Assembly (NCBI GenBank): GCA_049518775.1
Contig: JBEKRL010000050.1
Location: 1-16,676, forward strand
Length of the DNA stretch: 16,676 nt
Direction: 5' to 3'
Source of the DNA: Bog-877 sp049518775
GTDB taxonomy: Bacteria; Chloroflexota; Dormibacteria; Aeolococcales; Bog-877
This document shows, one piece after another, positions 1 to 5,501 of the stretch. The translations under genes and the position numbers were made by a program. The notes beneath the pieces were generated by a model that saw only the letters and a program-made list of their open reading frames with translations, was not told the origin of the DNA and made no database searches. Within the stretch, counting starts at the first letter, position 1, and each line of letters starts with the position of its first letter.

Positions 1-117
1 CTTGCACCTGACAGGTGACCCCCTGCTGAGACGTTGGTTTCGATCAATTCCATTGTCCCAGTTGGATTGGTTGCCTGTCTTTGCGTCTGGACGCCTACCT
101 CATCGGTGGATTCGGGC
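1..117. other. Sequence of unknown origin abutting the truncated MFS gene
   Basis: Similarity to an MFS transporter stops abruptly near position 117, and from there to the window edge I recognise no gene. The stretch looks less GC-rich than its surroundings and starts with a short inverted repeat (CACCT GAC AGGTG, about 5-17). It could be the end of an insertion sequence or other foreign DNA that interrupted the transporter. Too little lies inside the window to decide. Confidence 0.3.
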
Positions 118-337
118 TAAGCAGCCCAACAGTGAGCGACGAGTGGGTCAGCCGGTAGGCCTGGTAGGGGACCGCGACGTAGGTGAGCATGCTCCCGGCC
201 CCGGAGACGGTCTGGCCCACGAACAGCCAGCGGAAGTCTGCGGAGCGGCGCAGTGGGGTGGTGTCGACCCAGGCCAGCTGGCGAAGTCGCGCCCAGCGCC
301 CGGACGGGTCAGGCGGCAGGAGATCAGGCGTTCGCAA
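95..337 (-). pseudogene. MFS transporter, N-terminal fragment (truncated)
   Basis: The 80-residue frame begins with a TTG codon. It carries the typical first transmembrane region of the EntS/MFS_3-like exporter family: PLRRSADFRWLFVGQ, then VSGAGSMLTYVAVPYQ and LTHSSLTVGLLS. Intact members are about 400 residues with 12 helices. Here homology ends after helix 2 begins (VGLLS), followed by six unrelated residues and a stop at 95-97. The gene starts 83 nt downstream of the ArsR-SRPBCC regulator on the same strand, so the two probably formed a regulator-exporter pair. A non-functional remnant is the most likely state. The TTG start is the only in-frame candidate I can place near a Shine-Dalgarno-like GGGAG, and it is uncertain. 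Confidence 0.7.
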
Positions 338-420
338 TGTCGGTCCGATTCTCCCGACGTGGGTTGGTCAGGGCCGGCCCAGCCCCGGGACCACTGACTG
401 GTCGGCGGCGTCGGCTCCGC

Positions 421-1206
421 TCAGCTGGCCTCGGCGAACCGCCGCAGCAACTCGGTCCAGCCGTCCTCGGCGTCGAAGGTCGCCTGCAGCCCGGCGGCCT
501 CAGGGCCAGAGAGATCCAGACAACGGTGCTCCATTCGCACCCGGCAGGCGCTGGGGCCCTCGGAGATGAAGGCCACATCCACCTCAGTCCGGGCTGCGGG
601 ATCGTGAGTCCAGGCCGGGCCCACCCGCCAGCCCAGAACCAGCCGCTGGGGCGGCTCCCAGAGCAGGGTTTCACCCCAGGCGGACTCGCTGCCATCGTCG
701 CCACGCTCGTACCAGCGGCCTCCGGCCTGGGGCTCGACGATGACGGTCACCGCCGGGGCTCGGCCGAAGTGGCGCCGCCCCAGGGGCCACCAGTCCCCCA
801 TCCCCTCGGTGAAGAGCCGGAATGCCTGCGCCTGGTTCCGCCGAATCTGGACCTCTCGAGAGACCGAGAACCGAGCTTCGGCGGCCACCGGGCCAGCGGG
901 CGGCTGGCTCGTCGGGACCGCGCTGCCCTGCAGCTTCGCCATGTCGGCGATCCGCCCGAGGTAGTCCCGCAGCTCCTCGACTCCCCTGGTGCTGACCCGG
1001 AGCGTGGGAGGATCGACGCCGCGATCCGTGGCTAGCAGACCAGCGCCCATCAGGGTTTCCACCAACTCGGCGAGCACCGGCGCCGGCGCAGCCAGCCTCG
1101 CGGCCAGCTGACCCACGGTGCCCGGCCGCTGCGCCAGCTGCTCCAGAACCGCCCGGCGGCCGGGATCGGCCAAGGCGTCCCAGGCGCGACCGAGGGTCGA
1201 GGTCAC
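421..1206 (-). CDS. ArsR-type winged-helix regulator fused to SRPBCC (AHSA1-like) domain
   Basis: A 261-residue cytoplasmic protein with two domains. Residues 5-85 form an ArsR-like winged helix: WDALADPGRRAVLEQL is the classic opening helix, and VGQLAARL starts the recognition region. Residues 112-260 resemble the AHSA1/SRPBCC ligand-binding fold (VSREVQIRRNQAQAFRLFTEGMGDWWP, GGRWYERGDDGSE, WEPPQRLVLGW). Such fusions are known, with an HTH that usually represses its own operon and a START-like cavity thought to sense or bind a small molecule. The linker (about 95-110) is Pro/Ala-rich. The start is GTG at 1206 with no Shine-Dalgarno sequence visible; a CATAGT box 7 nt upstream fits a leaderless transcript. 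The downstream partner is a truncated MFS transporter. No metal-binding Cys pair is seen, so metal sensing is unlikely. Confidence 0.85.
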   Translation of the reverse strand: MTSTLGRAWDALADPGRRAVLEQLAQRPGTVGQLAARLAAPAPVLAELVETLMGAGLLATDRGVDPPTLRVSTRGVEELRDYLGRIADMAKLQGSAVPTSQPPAGPVAAEARFSVSREVQIRRNQAQAFRLFTEGMGDWWPLGRRHFGRAPAVTVIVEPQAGGRWYERGDDGSESAWGETLLWEPPQRLVLGWRVGPAWTHDPAARTEVDVAFISEGPSACRVRMEHRCLDLSGPEAAGLQATFDAEDGWTELLRRFAEAS

Positions 1207-1219
1207 GCCGCTAACTATG
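1206..1219 (-). promoter_or_regulatory. Possible -10 element of a leaderless ArsR-SRPBCC transcript
   Basis: Reading on the minus strand, CATAGT is followed by 7 nt and then the GTG start at 1206. That spacing would place the transcription start at or next to the start codon, which agrees with the missing ribosome binding site. No convincing -35 box was found. This is an inference from spacing and a weak consensus only. Confidence 0.25.
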
Positions 1220-1649
1220 ACTATCCAGGCGGCCGATTTCCAGGCCTACCGGGCTCGAGGTCATACAACCTGGCCTAAGGCTGCACAACCGTCAGCCTCA
1301 GAAGCTCCACCGACCCAGGTACATCCCAAGCGCCACTGATGTCGCGAAGCCGGCTGGTCCCCGGTTGGCTTGTTCCGATCACTGGCCGCCGCCCCAAAAC
1401 CGCCACCAAAGGACACGAAGAGGAACCGAGGTGAATACGTGAGTCGACGGACTCACCTCAGATGGAACCGCGCGGGCTAGCCTCAAGCGACCTCGCTACC
1501 GAGGACTTACCCTAACCGACACCGGTGCGACTACCGGATCCGGTGCCGGCGTCACCGTGGGTGTCGGTACTCGAGATCGCGGACCTCCCAGACGTCGACG
1601 GCCCATACCTTCTCCTCGATGACCCCAAGGGCTGGATCGCTGTTCCTTC
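1207..1649. other. 443-bp intergenic region, no intact gene
   Basis: No convincing intact coding sequence lies between the ArsR-SRPBCC start and the IS630 element. Two things stand out. One is a pair of overlapping inverted repeats at 1428-1459. The other is a short plus-strand open stretch from 1516 into the insertion sequence (about 45 codons after an in-frame TAA at 1513). It reads like protein (VSVLEIADLPDVDGPYLLL, then DDPKGWIAVP) and could be the C-terminal remnant of a gene disrupted by the insertion. The minus strand of the same stretch is also partly open, so this is tentative. Confidence 0.4.
1428..1459. repeat. Two mutually exclusive short inverted repeats
   Basis: GTGAGTC (1439-1445) and GACTCAC (1450-1456) form a 7-bp stem with loop GACG. 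GAGGTGA (1428-1434) and TCACCTC (1453-1459) form an alternative 7-bp stem that reuses TCAC. Only one of the two can form at a time. No T-tract follows on either strand, so a simple intrinsic terminator is not supported. The pattern could also be a palindromic protein-binding site. Confidence 0.35.
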
Positions 1650-1651
1650 TA

Positions 1652-1668
1652 GTGTCCCGTCACAGAAA
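1652..1668. repeat. IS630 left terminal inverted repeat
   Basis: 17 bp, starting immediately after the TA at 1650-1651. It matches the reverse complement of 2804-2820 except at position 14. Confidence 0.93.
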
Positions 1669-2763
1669 TGACTTTCCGGTTGGCCTTGGCCAGGATCTGG
1701 TCAGGAGTTTTGACCCAACTGAAGGGGTGCTTCTGGTCGTTCCAGGCTGCCAGGAAGCGTTGGATCGCGTCTGGTCGTTCCAGGCTGCCAGGAAGCGTTG
1801 GATCGCGTTGCGCAAAGCAGCCACGCTCTGGAACACGCCGCGGCGAATGGCCTTGCGCTCGAGCAGGGAGAACCACGTCTCCACCTGGTTCATCCAACTG
1901 GCGCTGGTGGGAGTGAAGTGGAGGTGAAAGCGGCGATGGTGGCGCAGCCACAGCTGGACCTCAGGATGCTTGTGCGTACCGTAGTTATCGAGGACCAGAT
2001 GGAGTTCGCCGCGAGGATAGGTGCGGGCCAGAAGGCGCAAGAAGCGCAGGAAATCCTGATGCCGGTGCCGCATGTAGCAGCGCCCAGTCACCTCGCCGGT
2101 GGCCACGTCCAGGGCGGCGAAGAGGGTGGTAGTCCCATGGCGCACGTAGTCGTGGCTGCGCCGTTCGACCTGACCCGGCCGCATCGGCAGCAGGGGCTGG
2201 GTGCGGTCCAGCGCCTGAATCTGACTCTTCTCGTCCACCGAAAGCACCACCGCTTTCTCCGGCGGATGCAGGTAGAGGCCAACCACGTCGGTCACCTTCT
2301 CTACCAGTCGGGGATCGTCACTGAACTTGAACGTTCGAGTACGGTGAGGCTGGAGACGACGGTCCTGCCAGATCCGATGCACCGTTTCGTGGCTGATCCC
2401 GAGTCGTGCAGCCAGGGTTCGGGTGCTCCAGTTGGTTGTGCCCCGGGGCGGGCGGCTCAACGTCAGGCTGACCACGCGGTCCACCAGCTGCTCTCCGTAG
2501 GTCGGCGGCCGGCCCCGACCGGGCTGGTCCCCGAGTCCGTCCAAGCCCGCCTCAGCGAAGCGCTGGCGCCATTTGCGTACCGTGGGCTCCGAACATTCGA
2601 GCCGCCGGGCGATCTCCTGGTTGGGCGTACCCGCACTTGCCAGCAGGCAGATCTTGGCCCGCAGAACCTGCCGCTGGGGCAGCACTTGGCTTCTCGACCA
2701 GATGCTCAGCAGTTGGGATTGGGCCGCGTCGACTTGCAGTGGTGGGGCGGGGTGATTGGACAT
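1660..2763 (-). CDS. IS630-family DDE transposase with duplicated, frameshifted C-terminus
   Basis: The frame is 367 codons from ATG at 2763. An N-terminal helix-turn-helix (about residues 30-72: NQEIARRLECSEPTVRKWRQ) and a second HTH (about 112-135: TLAARLGISHETVHRIW) bind the ends. The catalytic DDE domain shows D177 (LSVDEKSQIQALD), D259 (HLVLDNYGTHK) and E295 (NQVETWFSLLERKA). The 35 residues between the last two agree with IS630. After Q331 a perfect 38-bp tandem duplication shifts the frame, giving 36 unrelated residues. With a single copy the protein would be 358 residues, ending in KHPFSWVKTPDQILAKAN and then RKVISVTGH, with the TAG stop partly made by the target TA. All catalytic residues precede the shift, so residual activity is possible but doubtful. 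Confidence 0.93.
   Translation of the reverse strand: MSNHPAPPLQVDAAQSQLLSIWSRSQVLPQRQVLRAKICLLASAGTPNQEIARRLECSEPTVRKWRQRFAEAGLDGLGDQPGRGRPPTYGEQLVDRVVSLTLSRPPRGTTNWSTRTLAARLGISHETVHRIWQDRRLQPHRTRTFKFSDDPRLVEKVTDVVGLYLHPPEKAVVLSVDEKSQIQALDRTQPLLPMRPGQVERRSHDYVRHGTTTLFAALDVATGEVTGRCYMRHRHQDFLRFLRLLARTYPRGELHLVLDNYGTHKHPEVQLWLRHHRRFHLHFTPTSASWMNQVETWFSLLERKAIRRGVFQSVAALRNAIQRFLAAWNDQTRSNASWQPGTTRSTPSVGSKLLTRSWPRPTGKSFL
1733..1808. repeat. Perfect 38-bp tandem duplication inside the transposase gene
   Basis: Positions 1733-1770 and 1771-1808 are identical (each begins ctggtcgttccaggctgcca). Because 38 is not a multiple of three, the second copy in reading direction moves the transposase into another frame. 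Confidence 0.97.
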
Positions 2764-2803
2764 GCCCAGAGCATGATCTCATCAGCCCGCAATCCGCAAC
2801 CCT

Positions 2804-2820
2804 TTTGTGTGACGGGACAC
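2804..2820. repeat. IS630 right terminal inverted repeat
   Basis: Ends in TGTGACGGGACAC followed by the TA at 2821-2822. It is the mirror of the left repeat with one mismatch in 17 bp. Confidence 0.93.
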
Positions 2821-2859
2821 TAGGCGGTGTCATCGCGCTCAGCTTGGTGACACCGCGGA

Positions 2860-3386
2860 CTACTCCTCCCCTTGCCAGTAGACCTCGAACTCTCCAGACC
2901 AGGCACCCGACGCGAGCCCGCGTAGCCTGGAGGTGAGATGCCCTAAGTGCCTTGGGGCAGATGCCACCAGGAAGAGTCTGGTGGTCCCGCGCGAGGCGCG
3001 CACGGCGGCCAGAGGCTGCACTTCAGCCACCTCCTGGGCGAGCGCTCCCAGCCGGCGCCTTGCCTGCTCCGCGACACCGGCTGAGCGGTCGGCATGGTGC
3101 TAGACGACCAGCGATTGGCCACGGGCAGCGAAAGCGGCGAGCTCATCAAGGTAGGCATGTTTGACTGCCTTCGTCCCAGTTCAGACGTCGCCGTGCAGCG
3201 CTCGCCGAATGCCATGTCGGGATCAGCGAAAATGAGCTCACAGCCCCCAGTAGCCGCCAGCACCGCCGCCTTGCACGCTGCGGTGCCCTGCCGCCGACGC
3301 GCCTTCTCCGGGGGTCCCGGCTCCACGGCTTCATGGGCCTCCGGCCCATTCGCTGGCTTGGACTTCGCGATGTTCATCACGGTCAT
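2860..3386 (-). pseudogene. Decayed gene of an uncharacterised family with a DPDNG-like motif
   Basis: Two reading frames together look like one protein. The upstream frame (ATG at 3386) contains AAVLAATGGCELIFADPD at about residues 40-57. The downstream frame, from about 3168, reads KHAYLDELAAFAARGQSLVV, then a TAG stop at 3102-3100, then HHADRSAGVAEQARRRLGAL and, further on, a C-terminal segment with RASRGTTRLFLVAS, ending at the TAG at 2862-2860. The order FFDPDNG, KYAYLDEL, QSLVVYHH is what I remember from a family of uncharacterised bacterial proteins. I infer at least one frameshift between about 3170 and 3215 and a Tyr-to-stop change in VVYHH. No function is known to me. It lies 38 bp from the IS630 right end. 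Confidence 0.6.
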
Positions 3387-3556
3387 CCTGAGTGTCCCCC
3401 GGCTCCGCCCTGAGGTGGGTAATTACCGAGGCATGTTTCTCTGACCCCAGGTTGGCACACGGGGGCGGTGCCCCAATTCGCCAGCTTCAGCGACGCTCCA
3501 GAGCCCCAAAATCGGCCCCTCACGAGCAACGCGTGCACCTCGCCGTGCAACACCCC

Positions 3557-3945
3557 TGGTGGAGGCGCCGGGATTCGAACCCGGGTCCGAGAACGCGTCC
3601 CGCGAGACCTCTACGTGTGTAGCCCGGGAACTGATCTCGCCACCTGGACGCCCCCGGACGGGCTCCCAGCCGACCAGCCTCAGTTAGAGTCCCCGGGAAT
3701 GCTGAGGCGCCACTCCCGAGCGAGCCCGCTGTATTTGCGTCGGGTCCGGAAGCCGCGGGCGCTCTTCCGGTCGACGTCGGGCCTAAGCCCGAGCTTTCGG
3801 CTTGGCTGCTAGATCAGATCAGGCAGCGTAGGCCAGAGCCGGTTGGCTCGAGTGGTTGGCAGTTAATGCCTCTTCCCGGTTTTACGAGCCCGGGGCTCGA
3901 CACGCCATCTCGCAACCCGCGTCCCCGTCGAAGCCACACGCCCCC
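3557..3945 (-). ncRNA. ssrA: Transfer-messenger RNA (tmRNA)
   Basis: The 5' end GGGGGCG followed by TGTGGCTTCGACGGGG is the conserved tmRNA start. The 3' end GGGTTCGAATCCCGGCGCC then TCCACCA gives the T arm, acceptor stem and encoded CCA. GGGGGCG pairs with CGCCTCC through one G-U pair. The tag frame (3860 down to 3822) encodes ANHSSQPALAYAA followed by TGA. With the alanine carried by tmRNA itself, stalled proteins would end in AANHSSQPALAYAA, a hydrophobic Ala-rich degron of the usual kind. The RNA rescues ribosomes stalled on broken mRNA together with SmpB, whose gene lies 20 nt upstream. Length is 389 nt, typical for a one-piece tmRNA. No clear intrinsic terminator follows. Confidence 0.97.
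3822..3860 (-). other. tmRNA proteolysis-tag reading frame
   Basis: Thirteen codons, GCC (resume codon) to GCC, followed by TGA at 3821-3819. The encoded tag is ANHSSQPALAYAA. The Ala-first codon and the terminal AYAA agree with known tags ending in LAA or AA, which ClpXP-type proteases recognise. The resume position is inferred from this pattern, not from structure modelling. Confidence 0.85.
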
Positions 3946-3964
3946 ACGAGAAGGTTGCCAGAGA

Positions 3965-3970
3965 ACTATA
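3965..3970 (-). promoter_or_regulatory. Probable -10 element of ssrA overlapping the smpB stop codon
   Basis: The minus strand reads TATAGT, five of six matches to TATAAT, spanning the last smpB codon and its TAG stop. It lies 19 nt before the mature tmRNA 5' end, leaving room for a short leader removed by RNase P. The -35 region 16-18 nt further up is weak. Co-transcription from the upstream operon is a possible alternative or addition. Confidence 0.45.
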
Positions 3971-4451
3971 CCCCGGTCTTCCACTCCCTACGCACCGCCC
4001 GCTCCATCTGGCGCCGGGCCTCGCGCTCGGCCAGCGCCGCCCGCTTGTCGTAGGTGCGCTTGCCCTGCCCAACTGCCAGCCCCACCTTGACGTGGTTGTG
4101 GGAGAGGTGCAGGTCCAGGGGAACCACCGCCACCCCCGGCTGCCGCACCATCCCCGCCAGACGGTTGATCTCGCGGCGGTGGAGCAGGAGTCGGCGGGAG
4201 CGTCCGGGCTCATGGTTCTGGCGGTTGCCGAATGCGTAGGGCTGAATGTGGGCGCCATGGAGCCACGCCTCGCCGTGCTCGATCCGGACATAGGCCTCGG
4301 TGATCTGGGCCCCGCCCTGGCGCAGCGACCGGATCTCGGTCCCCCGCAGCTCGATCCCCGCCTCGATCTGCTCCAGGATCAGGTACTCGTGCCGGGCCCG
4401 GCGGTTCCTGGCCAGCAGCCGCTCGACCTCGGCCTCAGGCACGATCCCCAC
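3966..4451 (-). CDS. smpB: SsrA-binding protein SmpB
   Basis: Small basic RNA-binding protein, 161 residues, close to the family norm of about 150-160. It binds the tRNA-like part of tmRNA and places it in the A site of stalled ribosomes. Visible signatures are ARNRRARHEYLILEQIEAGI (about residues 14-33), LRGTEIRSLRQG, the WLHGAHIQPY segment, DLHLSHNHVKVGLAVGQGK and the C-terminal basic tail (KRTYDKRAALAEREARRQME) that enters the mRNA channel. The start may be GTG at 4451, overlapping fmt by 17 nt. GTG at 4442 is preceded by GAGGTG at better spacing and overlaps fmt by 8 nt, so it is a good alternative. The gene is followed after 20 nt by ssrA, its functional RNA partner. Confidence 0.96.
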   Translation of the reverse strand: MGIVPEAEVERLLARNRRARHEYLILEQIEAGIELRGTEIRSLRQGGAQITEAYVRIEHGEAWLHGAHIQPYAFGNRQNHEPGRSRRLLLHRREINRLAGMVRQPGVAVVPLDLHLSHNHVKVGLAVGQGKRTYDKRAALAEREARRQMERAVRREWKTGV

Positions 4452-5373
4452 CTCGGCCCACCCGCTGGCGCCCTCTGAGGAAGGCGCCAGGGCTCATGGC
4501 CGGGCCTCCGGGCGGCTGGATCAGCTCCACCCGAAAGGCTGCGTCCCCAGTCCCCACCAGGAGCCAATCGTGCCCCTGCTCCAGCAGCTCGCCGGGGGTG
4601 GCGGCGATCGCTTCCGAGGACAGATCCTCGGGCGCGCCGCGGAGCAGCTTCACCCGCACGCCTCCCAGCGGCACCGTCACCCCCGGCCAGGGAAGGAGGG
4701 CCCGGAGGTGCCGGTCGATCTCGTCGGAGCCGAGCTCCCACTCCAGGCGACCGGCCTGCCTTCCCAAACGGTGCGCGTAGGTGGCGCCGGACTCCAGCTG
4801 GGGGATCTCCTCCACCCCCTCCCCCTCAAGGCGGTCCAGCACCTGGACGGCCAGTTGCGCACCCAGCTGGGCCAGCCTGACCGTGAACTGGGCCGTCGTC
4901 GCTCCGGCCGGGACCGGGAGCGCCTGCTGGGCCAGGATCGGGCCCGCGTCCATCCTCTCCACCATCCGAAAGACGGTAACCCCGGTTCGGTAGTCGCCGG
5001 CCAAGATCGCGGCCGCGACCGGCGAGGCTCCCCGATGTCGGGGCAGGAGCGACGGATGCACCCCCAGCCCGCCGTGGGCGAGCGAGCGGAGAACGTCGAG
5101 CGGGACCAGCTGACCGTAGGCTCCAACCACCAGGGCCTCCGGCTCCAGCTTGGCCGGCGACTCCCGCCAGAAGTCCCAGGTGAGCCTCGGTGGTTGCTCC
5201 ACCGGCAGACCCAGTCTCCGCGCCTCCTCCTTCACCGGCCGAGGGGCGGCTGCGCCCCGGCTGCCGGCGCGGTCGGGCGCGGTCAGGACCTGGGTCACCT
5301 GGTGGTCCGAGGCCGCCAGCGCCCGCAGCACCGGCACCGAGAACTCCGCCGAGCCGGCGAACACGACGCGCAC
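4435..5373 (-). CDS. fmt: Methionyl-tRNA formyltransferase (catalytic Asn replaced by Gly)
   Basis: 312 residues, normal family length. Transfers a formyl group from 10-formyl-THF to Met-tRNAi for translation initiation. N-terminal Rossmann domain opens MRVVFAGSAEFSVPVLRAL. Then ALVVGAYGQLVP, HPSLLPRHRGASPVAAAILAG (about 106-126), and MDAGPI with the catalytic Asp (D142). The C-terminal domain runs from about 205. The catalytic triad of the E. coli enzyme is N106, H108, D144. Here the aligned residues are G104, H106, D142, so the Asn is missing, while the rest of the SLLP loop is well kept. The start is GTG at 5373 with a strong GGAGGTG 5 nt upstream (5379-5385). A 128-bp gap separates it from priA; peptide deformylase (def), often found here, is absent. 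The 3' end overlaps smpB. Confidence 0.93.
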   Translation of the reverse strand: MRVVFAGSAEFSVPVLRALAASDHQVTQVLTAPDRAGSRGAAAPRPVKEEARRLGLPVEQPPRLTWDFWRESPAKLEPEALVVGAYGQLVPLDVLRSLAHGGLGVHPSLLPRHRGASPVAAAILAGDYRTGVTVFRMVERMDAGPILAQQALPVPAGATTAQFTVRLAQLGAQLAVQVLDRLEGEGVEEIPQLESGATYAHRLGRQAGRLEWELGSDEIDRHLRALLPWPGVTVPLGGVRVKLLRGAPEDLSSEAIAATPGELLEQGHDWLLVGTGDAAFRVELIQPPGGPAMSPGAFLRGRQRVGRGGDRA

Positions 5374-5378
5374 CGAGA

Positions 5379-5385
5379 CACCTCC
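5379..5385 (-). promoter_or_regulatory. Strong Shine-Dalgarno site of fmt
   Basis: GGAGGTG on the minus strand, 5 nt before the GTG at 5373. It fixes the GTG as the fmt start. It is one of the clearest ribosome binding sites of the cluster; most of the other genes rely on overlap with the upstream frame. Confidence 0.75.
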
Positions 5386-5501
5386 AGAACTGCGATGGCC
5401 CTCGCTGCCCTCGGGGCCGGCAGGGTAGGCTCACAGTCTCCCAGCCCCGGAGCCGGTCTGCACTGCCCGGCCGGATCCGGGGCAGGCGGTAACGACCCGG
5501 G

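Larger units (their letters stand above)
1652..2820 (-). mobile_element. IS630-family insertion sequence, complete ends, TA target duplication
   Basis: The terminal inverted repeats are GTGTCCCGTCACAGAAA (left, 1652-1668) and GTGTCCCGTCACACAAA (right end, reverse complement of 2804-2820). They match at 16 of 17 positions, with the first 13 perfect. TA flanks both ends (1650-1651 and 2821-2822), the target duplication expected of IS630/Tc1/mariner elements. The element is 1,169 bp and holds one transposase gene on the minus strand. The ends look intact, so the element was probably mobile recently, but the transposase has an internal duplication that changes its C-terminus and may have inactivated this copy. 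Confidence 0.95.

Noticed and set aside
2824..2856. Inverted repeat GCGGTGTCA / TGACACCGC just outside the IS630 right end
   Set aside because: The 9-bp stem has a 15-nt loop, no T-tract and no gene immediately upstream in either orientation; it lies outside the element ends, so it is not part of the IS.
3462..3474. GGGGC GGT GCCCC hairpin downstream of ssrA
   Set aside because: Short stem about 80 nt beyond the tmRNA 3' end without a U-tract; cannot be called the ssrA terminator.
3557..3640. Stand-alone tRNA suggested by the GGTTCGAATCCC arm
   Set aside because: The T arm belongs to the tRNA-like domain of the tmRNA, whose 5' half is found 389 nt away with matching acceptor stem.
5463..5485. 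Hairpin CTGCCC / GGGCAG between priA and fmt
   Set aside because: Only six pairs with an 11-nt loop in GC-rich sequence and no T-run; expected by chance, not strong enough for a terminator.
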